Part shown: positions 52,990 to 61,818 of the stretch, one piece after another
How positions within the stretch are numbered: the stretch's first letter is position 1
Layout of the letters: each line of letters opens with the position of its first letter
Assembly: GCF_023716865.1 (NCBI RefSeq)
Contig: NZ_CP092417.1
Location: 5,930,001-5,994,000 of the forward strand
Direction of reading: 5' to 3'
Length of the DNA: 64,000 bases
Source of the DNA: Endozoicomonas sp. SCSIO W0465
GTDB taxonomy: Bacteria > Pseudomonadota > Gammaproteobacteria > Pseudomonadales > Endozoicomonadaceae
Made by a program: the position numbers and the translations under genes
The notes under the pieces: generated by a model
What the model was told of the DNA's origin: nothing
What the model saw: only the letters and a program-made list of their open reading frames with translations
Database searches by the model: none

Positions 52990-54502
52990 GTCTTAAACCT
53001 GTCTCTTGATCACAAATAGCTACCTTGTTCTATCATTTCTCACTGATAAAACAGGTCATGCTTCCACTTTCTCCTAAACCATGGTCAGAACTAACTTTTG
53101 GATGTGCTGATTTGGGCGATACTCGACGTACAAAACGACTTGTCAAAGTTGCTGCCGAGCTTTCAGCTCATACCGGTAATTCTTTGTCATCTTCATGCGA
53201 AGGTTATACCGCACTGGTAACTGGAGCTTACCGGCTGATTGAGAATGAGGCCGTAAAGCCTGAAGCAATAGCTGAGGCAGGCTTTCAGGCAACTGCCAAA
53301 ATAGCGAGACAGTCTCGCCTACTTCTGGCTCTCGAAGATACAACAACCCTGGGTTATAAACATGCTGTCAGATCCGAGCTTGGTGATCTTGGAGGTCCTG
53401 AAGGCTCTAAAACCAGAGGATTCCACGTCCACTCTGTCTTCTTGGTTGATGCGGATACAGAGCGAAGCATTGGGCTTATTGATCAAGAACGATGGGTTAG
53501 AGAGGACGTTCAGCGGGGGAAAAAGAACCAACGTCGTCAGCTACCTTACGAGGGAAAGGAAAGCTTTAAGTGGCAAAGAGCCTCTGAAAACACAGAACAA
53601 AGGATGGGGGGTAAAATGCCTGACATCATCAGTGTTTGCGACCGGGAGGCGGATATATACGAATATATGCACTACAAACTGGATAACCGACAGCGGTTTG
53701 TTGTAAGAGCTACACAAAACAGAATCCTGGATGGCGAACTCTTATTATTTGATTCCTTAGCTCAGACTGAAGTGTTGGGGAAATATACGATAGTGGTTCC
53801 TCAAAAAGGAGGTAGAAAGAAGCGAAAGGCAACGCTGCAGGTCAAAAGAAAGAAGATGACAATACAGGCGCCGCAAAGGCCAGGCGGCAGGCCGGAACCG
53901 GTAACTATGAATATTGTGTCGGCTGAAGAGATTGGCAATGACTCCGAAGACCGTTTGCACTGGGTACTATTGACAACTGAAGATATTGAAACATTCGAAG
54001 ACTGTCGCTCTATCATTCGATTTTACGAGCTCCGATGGCGAATAGAAGAGTTCCATAAGGCTTGGAAATCGGGAGCAGGAGTAGAAAGGCTTCGTCTGCA
54101 ATCTCCGGATAACATTGAACGACTTGCGGTCATATTAATGTTTGTCGCTGTCAGACTAATGCAAATCCGTGAAGCATTAATGTTACCGAATGACAGGCAG
54201 CACAAAGACAGAAAGCTTTGGAGTGAAAAAACACTCGCGAATGAGGTGGTCAGTGATGATGAATGGCAGGTTCTCTGGCTAACCTATGAAAAAAAAGCGT
54301 TGCCCGATAAGCCGCCAACAGTCACTTGGCTGCTTCAAACGATTGCTCGGCTTGGTGGTTGGGGTGATTCAAAGCATACAGGGCAGCCCGGCTGGTTAGT
54401 GGTATGGGAAGGCTGGGCGAAATTGCAGGATCGGGTAAAAACCTGGCAGATAGCCCGGCAGTTCAGCGCTGGAGAGATGTGATCAAGAGTCAGGTCTTAA
54501 AC
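52990..54502 (+). mobile_element. IS4-family (IS50/Tn5 group) element, 1495 bp, with 9-bp target duplication
   Basis: The element is 52999-54493. Ends CTGTCTCTTGATCACA and (inverted) CTGACTCTTGATCACA, close to the IS50 outer-end pattern. GTCTTAAAC is repeated at 52990-52998 and 54494-54502, 9 bases as typical of IS50. Inserted in IS66 copy B. Confidence 0.95.
53058..54482 (+). CDS. IS50/Tn5-type transposase
   Basis: 474 residues from ATG 53058, close to the 476 of Tn5 Tnp. The N-terminal domain has WSELTFGCADLGDTRRTKRLVK. The DDE core includes ALEDTTTLGYKH (Asp), SVCDREADIYEYM (Asp) and YELRWRIEEFHKAWKSGAGVE with the YREK-like Glu. An intact frame and matching ends suggest an active element. 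Confidence 0.94.
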   Translation: MLPLSPKPWSELTFGCADLGDTRRTKRLVKVAAELSAHTGNSLSSSCEGYTALVTGAYRLIENEAVKPEAIAEAGFQATAKIARQSRLLLALEDTTTLGYKHAVRSELGDLGGPEGSKTRGFHVHSVFLVDADTERSIGLIDQERWVREDVQRGKKNQRRQLPYEGKESFKWQRASENTEQRMGGKMPDIISVCDREADIYEYMHYKLDNRQRFVVRATQNRILDGELLLFDSLAQTEVLGKYTIVVPQKGGRKKRKATLQVKRKKMTIQAPQRPGGRPEPVTMNIVSAEEIGNDSEDRLHWVLLTTEDIETFEDCRSIIRFYELRWRIEEFHKAWKSGAGVERLRLQSPDNIERLAVILMFVAVRLMQIREALMLPNDRQHKDRKLWSEKTLANEVVSDDEWQVLWLTYEKKALPDKPPTVTWLLQTIARLGGWGDSKHTGQPGWLVVWEGWAKLQDRVKTWQIARQFSAGEM

Positions 54503-55789
54503 AGGTCGATATCCCTGACTATATTGAGTACCTTCCGGTTAAAGAATGCAATAAATGTCAGGCGTCTCTTCTTGATAGTGAGCCGGTCAAATATATTGAA
54601 CGACAGGTGTTTGAACCAGGGAGACCGGGTGAATTTGAAGTAACGGCCCATAGAGCTGAAGTAAAAATCTGCACTTGTGGTTGTCGGAATCAGGCTGAAT
54701 TCCCGGAAGGTGTTACCGCTGCCGCACAATATGGCTCAGCCACACAGGCTATGGCCGTCTATCTTAACCAATACCATTTCCTGCCTTTTAAGCGCGTGTC
54801 AGAGTATTTTAATACTCTCTATAAAATGAGTGTAAGTGCAGGCACTGTCGCCAATTTTGTGGCCAGAACCTATGAAAATCTGGCTTCTACTGAAGAGGTT
54901 ATTCGTGACGCCTTGCGGGAATCGTCTGTTGCCGGAGCCGATGAAACGGGTATGCGGGCCGAGGGCTCTTTGCACTGGCTACACGTTATGCGGGATGAAC
55001 AATGGACGCTCTACTACTTGTCTGAAAAGCGAGGTCGTGAGGCCATGGACACGATGGGCATACTGCTAACATTTGCAGGCGTTCTGGTTCATGATCATTG
55101 GAAATCCTATTTTGCATATGCGGCAACTCACGTACTTTGCAATGCCCATCACCTGAGGGAGCTTTTGGGTGTTGTTGATAGGGACAGCAATCAACTGGCG
55201 TTGCGATTGATGAAGCTACTGAGGCTTTCCTGGCATTACTGCAAGGGCTTTAAGACCATAGGTATGCTACAGATGCCAAGTGTTGTCTGTGAACGAATCG
55301 AGAAGATTTATGACCGGTTGCTTCAGCGGGCTCTAATGAAAGAAGTCGTCTATATGGAGAAGCAACGAGAGGAGCTTAAGCGCAAGAAAGTCAAGAATAC
55401 TAAAGCTTACAATCTCTTCAAACGACTCACTGAGTTCAAGGCTGAGACACTGCGCTTCATGTCAGATTTTACCATTCCCTTCGATAACAATGGCAGTGAG
55501 CGGGATGTTCGAATGGCCAAGTTAAAGCAGAAAATCTCAGGCTGCTTCAGGAGTGCAGACGGTGGTTCTATGTTTGCACGGATTCGCAGCTATTTGTCGT
55601 CTGCCAGAAAACAGGGAATGGACATATATCAATCACTTCATAGAGCTGTTCGGAATTACTGTAATATGCCTTTGCTCAGTGCTGAATAGTTACGTTTGGT
55701 GTAACTGTTCAGCACCCCCACATAAATCTGGAATTTTCTGATTTTTATACCATCCTCTTAAGCACCATTTTTCCACAATATTCGCCAGC

Positions 55790-57304
55790 ATGATTCCAGA
55801 ACTACCCGCAACTATGTCGGCTGAGATTCTCTTGAAAGAGAATGCAGAGCTGCGGATGAGAGTTGCCTGTCTGGAAGAGCGATGTCGAGAATTGGAAGAA
55901 AAGGTTGGCAAGAACAGTCAAAACAGCAGCAAGCCGCCATCGTCTGATGGTTATCAAAAACCTTGTAAAAACAGTAATTCTCCAGATCATTCTGACGACC
56001 TTTCCGCAGATAAAGGTACCGATCCATCGGATGAAAAACCCAATCCTAAAAGTCTGAGACAGTCTTCTGGTAATAAAGCCGGTGGAAAGAAAGGGCATCA
56101 GGGCACTTGTCTTAAACAGGTCGATATCCCTGACTATATTGAGTACCTTCCGGTTAAAGAATGCAATAAATGTCAGGCGTCTCTTCTTGATAGTGAGCCG
56201 GTCAAATATATTGAACGACAGGTGTTTGAACCAGGGAGACCGGGTGAATTTGAAGTAACGGCCCATAGAGCTGAAGTAAAAATCTGCACTTGTGGTTGTC
56301 GGAATCAGGCTGAATTCCCGGAAGGTGTTACCGCTGCCGCACAATATGGCTCAGCCACACAGGCTATGGCCGTCTATCTTAACCAATACCATTTCCTGCC
56401 TTTTAAGCGCGTGTCAGAGTATTTTAATACTCTCTATAAAATGAGTGTAAGTGCAGGCACTGTCGCCAATTTTGTGGCCAGAACCTATGAAAATCTGGCT
56501 TCTACTGAAGAGGTTATTCGTGACGCCTTGCGGGAATCGTCTGTTGCCGGAGCCGATGAAACGGGTATGCGGGCCGAGGGCTCTTTGCACTGGCTACACG
56601 TTATGCGGGATGAACAATGGACGCTCTACTACTTGTCTGAAAAGCGAGGTCGTGAGGCCATGGACACGATGGGCATACTGCTAACATTTGCAGGCGTTCT
56701 GGTTCATGATCATTGGAAATCCTATTTTGCATATGCGGCAACTCACGTACTTTGCAATGCCCATCACCTGAGGGAGCTTTTGGGTGTTGTTGATAGGGAC
56801 AGCAATCAACTGGCGTTGCGATTGATGAAGCTACTGAGGCTTTCCTGGCATTACTGCAAGGGCTTTAAGACCATAGGTATGCTACAGATGCCAAGTGTTG
56901 TCTGTGAACGAATCGAGAAGATTTATGACCGGTTGCTTCAGCGGGCTCTAATGAAAGAAGTCGTCTATATGGAGAAGCAACGAGAGGAGCTTAAGCGCAA
57001 GAAAGTCAAGAATACTAAAGCTTACAATCTCTTCAAACGACTCACTGAGTTCAAGGCTGAGACACTGCGCTTCATGTCAGATTTTACCATTCCCTTCGAT
57101 AACAATGGCAGTGAGCGGGATGTTCGAATGGCCAAGTTAAAGCAGAAAATCTCAGGCTGCTTCAGGAGTGCAGACGGTGGTTCTATGTTTGCACGGATTC
57201 GCAGCTATTTGTCGTCTGCCAGAAAACAGGGAATGGACATATATCAATCACTTCATAGAGCTGTTCGGAATTACTGTAATATGCCTTTGCTCAGTGCTGA
57301 ATAG
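55790..57304 (+). CDS. tnpC: IS66 transposase copy C, intact
   Basis: 504 residues, same protein as copy A, in the complete 1608-bp element 55701-57308. Between GTTACC and copy D there is no target duplication, so its right neighbour was rearranged. See copy A for domain layout. Confidence 0.95.
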   Translation: MIPELPATMSAEILLKENAELRMRVACLEERCRELEEKVGKNSQNSSKPPSSDGYQKPCKNSNSPDHSDDLSADKGTDPSDEKPNPKSLRQSSGNKAGGKKGHQGTCLKQVDIPDYIEYLPVKECNKCQASLLDSEPVKYIERQVFEPGRPGEFEVTAHRAEVKICTCGCRNQAEFPEGVTAAAQYGSATQAMAVYLNQYHFLPFKRVSEYFNTLYKMSVSAGTVANFVARTYENLASTEEVIRDALRESSVAGADETGMRAEGSLHWLHVMRDEQWTLYYLSEKRGREAMDTMGILLTFAGVLVHDHWKSYFAYAATHVLCNAHHLRELLGVVDRDSNQLALRLMKLLRLSWHYCKGFKTIGMLQMPSVVCERIEKIYDRLLQRALMKEVVYMEKQREELKRKKVKNTKAYNLFKRLTEFKAETLRFMSDFTIPFDNNGSERDVRMAKLKQKISGCFRSADGGSMFARIRSYLSSARKQGMDIYQSLHRAVRNYCNMPLLSAE

Positions 57305-57308
57305 TTAC

Positions 57309-58158
57309 CAGACAAGTAGAGCGTCCATTGTTCATCCCGCATAACGTGTAGCCAGTGCAAAGAGCCCTCGGCCCGCATACCCGTTTCATCGGCTCCGGCA
57401 ACAGACGATTCCCGCAAGGCGTCACGAATAACCTCTTCAGTAGAAGCCAGATTTTCATAGGTTCTGGCCACAAAATTGGCGACAGTGCCTGCACTTACAC
57501 TCATTTTATAGAGAGTATTAAAATACTCTGACACGCGCTTAAAAGGCAGGAAATGGTATTGGTTAAGATAGACGGCCATAGCCTGTGTGGCTGAGCCATA
57601 TTGTGCGGCAGCGGTAACACCTTCCGGGAATTCAGCCTGATTCCGACAACCACAAGTGCAGATTTTTACTTCAGCTCTATGGGCCGTTACTTCTTCAAAT
57701 TCACCCGGTCTCCCTGGTTCAAACACCTGTCGTTCAATATATTTGACCGGCTCACTATCAAGAAGAGACGCCTGACATTTATTGCATTCTTTAACCGGAA
57801 GGTACTCAATATAGTCAGGGATATCGACCTGTTTAAGACAAGTGCCCTGATGCCCTTTCTTTCCACCGGCTTTATTACCAGAAGACTGTCTCAGACTTTT
57901 AGGATTGGGTTTTTCATCCGATGGATCGGTACCTTTATCTGCGGAAAGGTCGTCAGAATGATCTGGAGAATTACTGTTTTTACAAGGTTTTTGATAACCA
58001 TCAGACGATGGCGGCTTGCTGCTGTTTTGACTGTTCTTGCCAACCTTTTCTTCCAATTCTCGACATCGCTCTTCCAGACAGGCAACTCTCATCCGCAGCT
58101 CTGCATTCTCTTTCAAGAGAATCTCAGCCGACATAGTTGCGGGTAGTTCTGGAATCAT
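57309..58158 (-). pseudogene. IS66 transposase copy D, truncated and inverted
   Basis: The first about 283 residues of the transposase survive. It ends where copy C begins (after CAGACAAGTAG). Differences from copy A: three bases inserted near 57692 (an extra Glu in EFEEVTAHR) and three bases missing at the cut end. The left IS end is complete at 58247. Confidence 0.92.
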
Positions 58159-58278
58159 GCTGGCGAATATTGTGGAAAAATGGTGCTTAAGAGGATGGTA
58201 TAAAAATCAGAAAATTCCAGATTTATGTGGGGGTGCTGAACAGTTACAGTTTGGTATTTGTGGCGGGATCGGTATGCA

Positions 58279-58299
58279 TTCCCACGCAGAGCGTGGGAA
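58279..58299. repeat. REP-like palindrome (second copy)
   Basis: TTCCCACGC-AGA-GCGTGGGAA, paired with the copy at 52489-52509 on the other side of the IS66 block. Confidence 0.6.
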
Positions 58300-58419
58300 C
58301 GAGATGTCCGGAGTGTCCGCAGGGTTTTGCGACAACCTCGGGACCGTGGGAACGAGGTGCTTGTGTATGTATAACAACGCTTGGCTGCACTAGCTCCTGC
58401 ATCCATGCAGTCGTGCGGT

Positions 58420-58510
58420 GGCAGAAAATTGGTCTAAAAATCCACTTTTGTTCGTCAAATAGCGCACTATTCTCCTCACAAAACCGAATTTTTATCCTCC
58501 ATTTTCTGCT
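58420..58510. repeat. Inverted-repeat element similar to the centre of the MITE at 52288
   Basis: Starts GGCAGAAAATTGGTCTAAAA and ends TCCATTTTCTGC, so GCAGAAAAT is inverted at the ends. The same layout (AAATTGGTCTAAAAATCC ... TTTTATCCTCAATTTTCTGC) is at 52321-52412. Only the core is shared; the IS1182-type ends are not found here. Confidence 0.6.
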
Positions 58511-58648
58511 ATCCGTTGATATAGTCGTCAATACTTGTGCTGTTCCAGTGAATGCAGATGCTATGAGCCGCAGGGACTGGCAATGTCTTCATCATCAGAA
58601 TGATGCGAATCGTCTGAATCACCTTAACAGTCCGTAGTCCGGTCTTGC

Positions 58649-59806
58649 TTACTGGATTATTTCCCGGCGTTCTTCGATCATTCGGTCACCTTCCCGGCGT
58701 ACAGTGACTGAGTAGACAGGGGCGGCTGCCTTGGGTTTGTCTTGCATGTAAAAAGTAGCGACGCTACCGCTGTCTTCAGTGGCTTGCCAGGTCGGCCATC
58801 CATCATACTCTTCACGGCCTGGCCAAAGGTAGTACTCTGAATGCAGGTGTTTGAAACCCTGGTCAGGATTGGAGAAGTCATAAAACCGGATCTCTTCCGG
58901 GAAGCCCCCCCAGATCAATCCCTTGACGACCAGTGTATTCCCGTCCGTACTCGCTTCGGCCTTATGCCAGAGAAAGTTCCCGGCATAGTAATGATCACCC
59001 CGATCCTCATAGGCTTTGCCAGTGGACAGATTAACCAGAAGTGGTGATGTGTATGAATGGCCGGTCAAAACCCACTCCTGACCCAGGCGCAGGAAGTGGT
59101 GGTGTAATGGCTGAACGAAATCCCGCACCAGGTTCACTACATCTTTGCCGTCATCGCATCTTGTTATTTTGACATGGCTGTAATTCCATGCACTCGGTTC
59201 GAAGTTGTAAACACCTGACTCCACCTGATATGTCCCACCCGGAAATTTTTTCGATATAAGGGGCCAGTATTCGTAATTGGCAGAGCGAAGGCGCTGTTCT
59301 TTACTGGCCCGCTCTTTCTGGTTCAGTGCGATCCATCGGTGATCATTCCTGCAGGCGTCGGTATGACTGGTACTGCATTCATCGTGATTCGGTTCAGTTG
59401 CTTCTGATTCTGCATCCGATGCTGCAGCACATGCTCCGGCCATGCTATCAGCGTCCGGTATCGGTTGCGGAGGTTCGCCTTGATCGTCAGAGAGGGCGAC
59501 GGAGGGATCAACATCTGTCGTATTAAACAGGGTTTGTATGCCAACGGACCGGGAATGTGGCAGGTTCACGGGTTGGCTGCAACCCGACTCAGAAACGGAT
59601 GCAATCTGCAAGTTATCCAGGGTTTTATTGCCAGCATCATGTGACAGACTATCCCGACAATCCAGCGATCCGGCTTTCTCAGCGGCTGTAATGCTGACAC
59701 AGTGGCTGGCAAATGCCGCAGAGCTGGAATCTGATAGGGTTGCAGGTATCGGTTGAGCATCATTAAGGTTCAAAGCAGAAATACGGACACCCAGAGGGTC
59801 TGACAT
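58649..59806 (-). CDS. Novel paralogous protein, array member 1
   Basis: 385 residues from ATG 59804-59806 (GGAG 8-11 bases upstream). No signal peptide. Residues 1-140 are polar, Ser/Ala/Asp-rich and probably disordered. A cluster H141-x2-C144-x3-H148-x3-C152 follows (NHDECSTSHTDAC). Then a conserved domain of about 230 residues contains NDHRWIALNQ, SHVKITRCDDG, WVLTGHSYTSPLLVNLSTG, GLIWGGFPEEIRFYDFSNPD and PVYSVTVRREGDRMIE. Unlike its two paralogues it ends without the acidic tail (stop at 58649; decayed tail coding remains at about 58570-58640). No known family recognised; a secreted effector or surface role is only a guess. Confidence 0.85.
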   Translation of the reverse strand: MSDPLGVRISALNLNDAQPIPATLSDSSSAAFASHCVSITAAEKAGSLDCRDSLSHDAGNKTLDNLQIASVSESGCSQPVNLPHSRSVGIQTLFNTTDVDPSVALSDDQGEPPQPIPDADSMAGACAAASDAESEATEPNHDECSTSHTDACRNDHRWIALNQKERASKEQRLRSANYEYWPLISKKFPGGTYQVESGVYNFEPSAWNYSHVKITRCDDGKDVVNLVRDFVQPLHHHFLRLGQEWVLTGHSYTSPLLVNLSTGKAYEDRGDHYYAGNFLWHKAEASTDGNTLVVKGLIWGGFPEEIRFYDFSNPDQGFKHLHSEYYLWPGREEYDGWPTWQATEDSGSVATFYMQDKPKAAAPVYSVTVRREGDRMIEERREIIQ

Positions 59807-60184
59807 TACTTAATCTCCTTTACTGATTTACTGATTTACTGATTTACTGATGTTGCACATTTAACCGTCGTGTACTTCCATACTGTGAATTTTGTCCGGT
59901 TAAACAGGCACAATCTTTGGCGGGCAGTGCGTCACATCAGCGATTAATTAAATAAACAATCTTTCTTAAAAGCTTCAGGGTACCCGGACAGGCAGAACCC
60001 TGTGCCGAATTACCACCCAGTCAGGTTTGGCAATTGAGAAGCTAGACTATTTCATGCATGGCTTCCATGATGGCGCACCTTTTTTGCTTGTTAATTGCGC
60101 AGTGAGTCACCCTTCAAAGAGAAGCGGTGTGTGTTATGAATCAGTCGGTACCCGTTTCTGGCGGCGCGCCGGACGACAAATGAT
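59807..60184. other. Upstream region of array member 1
   Basis: Contains an 8-bp tandem repeat TTTACTGA four times (59819-59850) just upstream of the ribosome site. A block at about 60050-60180 (ATGGCTTCCATGATGGCGCA and CACCCTTCAAAG) is also found upstream of the other two array members. No gene seen. Confidence 0.6.
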
Positions 60185-61468
60185 TTATTCAGGTGCGACT
60201 GCATCACCAGGCAGGGAGGAGCTGTACCCATCATCAGAAAAATAGGAATCTGAATCCTCTGATTCACCGCTATTGTCCAGTTCAGCTTCCGGGATCACTT
60301 CTCGACGTATTTCGACCATACGATCACCTTCACGACGTACTGTGACTGAGTAGACAGGTGCAGTATCTGATTCGTGTTCTTGCATGCACAAATTAGCAAT
60401 GCTGTCGTTGTTTTCTGTGGTTTCCCAAGTTGGCCATACGCCCTGCTCACCACGGGTTGGAACTACGTAATGCGCTGATCGAAGCTCCCTGAAACCCTGG
60501 TCAGGATTAGAGAAATCAAAAAATCGTATCTCTTGTGGGAAGCCTCCCCAGAGTAATCCAAGGACAGTCAGCGTATTCCCTTCCGGGCTCGCCCTGACGG
60601 CCTGCCAGATAAAGTTCCACGAAAAGTATTGATCACCTTTTTGTTCGTAGGTATTTCCGGTGGACAGATTGACCAGAACGGGCGACATGTACGAATGTCC
60701 TGTCAAAATCCAGTCCTGATCCCGGCACCGGAAGGGAAAGTGCAGTGGGTCAAGGAAATTCCGCAATAGATCCACCAGAACTTCGCCATCCGAGCATCTT
60801 GTTATTTTTATATTGCTCAAACCCCACTGGCCCCGTTTTGAGTAAACACCAGTCTCCAGTTGATATTTCTCATTGAAAAATTTTATCGGTTTATTGGGGT
60901 TGTACTCATACGTGTCAGAGCGCAGAATTTGTGCATAGGTGGCGCGCTTCTTCTGGTTCCAAGCTATCCATCGCTGATCATTCCAGCAGGCGTCGGTGTG
61001 CCGGTAATCACATTGATCATGATTCGGAACATTTGTTTTTGATTCTGAATCCGATGATGCGGCACATGCTTCGGCCTTACTGTCAGTATTTCCGGTACTA
61101 TCAGTATCTGGTTCCGGTTGGATAGGCTGGTCTTGATCTTTGGGGAGAGTTACAGAAGGAACAACCTCTGTCGTATCGAACAGAGTATGTGCATCAACGG
61201 TCAGGGACGGTGATTGTGGCGGGTACACTTGTTGACTGCAACCAGCAGACTCAGGGATGGTATTAATCTGCAAGTCATTCAGGATTTTGTTGCCAGCTTC
61301 ACTCGACAGATCATCACAACAATCCAGCGATCTGGCTTTCTCAGTACCGGTATTGCTGACACGGCGGCTGGCAAATGCTGCCGAGCTGGAATCTGATAGA
61401 GTTGCAGGTATCGGTTGAGCATCATTATGGTTCAAGGCAGAAATACGGGCACCCAGAGGGTCTGACAT
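60185..61468 (-). CDS. Novel paralogous protein, array member 2
   Basis: 427 residues from ATG 61466-61468; a GTG directly upstream is an alternative. Same layout as member 1: disordered N-terminus, the NHDQCDYRHTDAC cluster (H-x2-C-x3-H-x3-C), then the conserved domain (NDQRWIAWNQKKRA, SNIKITRCSDG, WILTGHSYMSPVLVNLSTG, LLWGGFPQEIRFFDFSNPDQG). It ends in an acidic tail (SGESEDSDSYFSDDGYSSS, then LPGDAVAPE). It is the longest N-terminal region of the three. Confidence 0.85.
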   Translation of the reverse strand: MSDPLGARISALNHNDAQPIPATLSDSSSAAFASRRVSNTGTEKARSLDCCDDLSSEAGNKILNDLQINTIPESAGCSQQVYPPQSPSLTVDAHTLFDTTEVVPSVTLPKDQDQPIQPEPDTDSTGNTDSKAEACAASSDSESKTNVPNHDQCDYRHTDACWNDQRWIAWNQKKRATYAQILRSDTYEYNPNKPIKFFNEKYQLETGVYSKRGQWGLSNIKITRCSDGEVLVDLLRNFLDPLHFPFRCRDQDWILTGHSYMSPVLVNLSTGNTYEQKGDQYFSWNFIWQAVRASPEGNTLTVLGLLWGGFPQEIRFFDFSNPDQGFRELRSAHYVVPTRGEQGVWPTWETTENNDSIANLCMQEHESDTAPVYSVTVRREGDRMVEIRREVIPEAELDNSGESEDSDSYFSDDGYSSSLPGDAVAPE

Positions 61469-61653
61469 CACTTAATCTCCTCTACTGATTTACTGATGTT
61501 GTACATTTGACCGTCGTGTCCTTCCGTGAATTTTGCCCGATTAAGCAGGCACAATCTTTGGGGGGCAGTGTGTCACCCTTCAAAGGGAAGCGGTGTGCGT
61601 TATGAATCAGTCGGTGCCCCTCTCTGGCGTCACGCCGGTCGACAAATGATTTA

Positions 61654-61813
61654 GGCTCTATTTTGATTACGAACTGCTCTACAGTGAAAACTGACTGTAG
61701 GTCACGAAAAACAAGGATTGAGCAACATTACCGGACAATATGCTGACAACCTTTGTAGATAAAGGGCTTCAGCAATGTTCAACCCAGTAGCAGTCTGAAA
61801 TCCTACAAGAGCC
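61654..61813 (+). mobile_element. 160-bp MITE (copy 3, divergent), IS1595-like ends
   Basis: Ends GGCTCTATTTTGATTACGAA and (inverted) GGCTCTTGTAGGATTTCAGA, both then reading CTGCT. Exact target duplication ATGATTTA at 61646-61653 and 61814-61821. Only the ends resemble copies 1 and 2; the inside differs. It was inserted 6 bases before the stop end of array member 3. Confidence 0.88.
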
Positions 61814-61818
61814 ATGAT

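Larger units (their letters stand above)
52673..55689 (+). pseudogene. IS66 transposase copy B, frameshifted and interrupted
   Basis: The first part (52673-52996) matches copies A and C to about residue 98. It then differs: GCCGTGGAAGAAAGG replaces GCCGGTGGAAAGAAAGG (two bases lost), which shifts the frame to a stop. An IS50-type element then sits at 52999-54493. The rest (from about 54500 to 55689, last 360 residues open from 54607) matches copy C. Two independent lesions make it inactive. Confidence 0.92.
52575..58255. mobile_element. IS66 composite: two direct copies and one inverted fragment within one target duplication
   Basis: Copy B (52584-55693, with an IS50-type insert), copy C (55701-57308) and inverted partial copy D (57309-58247) are joined without other DNA except GTTTGGT between B and C. 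AGTTTGGT lies at 52575-52582 on the left and at 58248-58255 on the right. The whole block therefore looks like one insertion site that grew by recombination or nested transposition. Confidence 0.7.

Noticed and set aside
59819..59850. Short direct repeats as a CRISPR or origin iteron set
   Set aside because: Eight-base units directly adjacent, only four copies, no spacers and no replication gene nearby.
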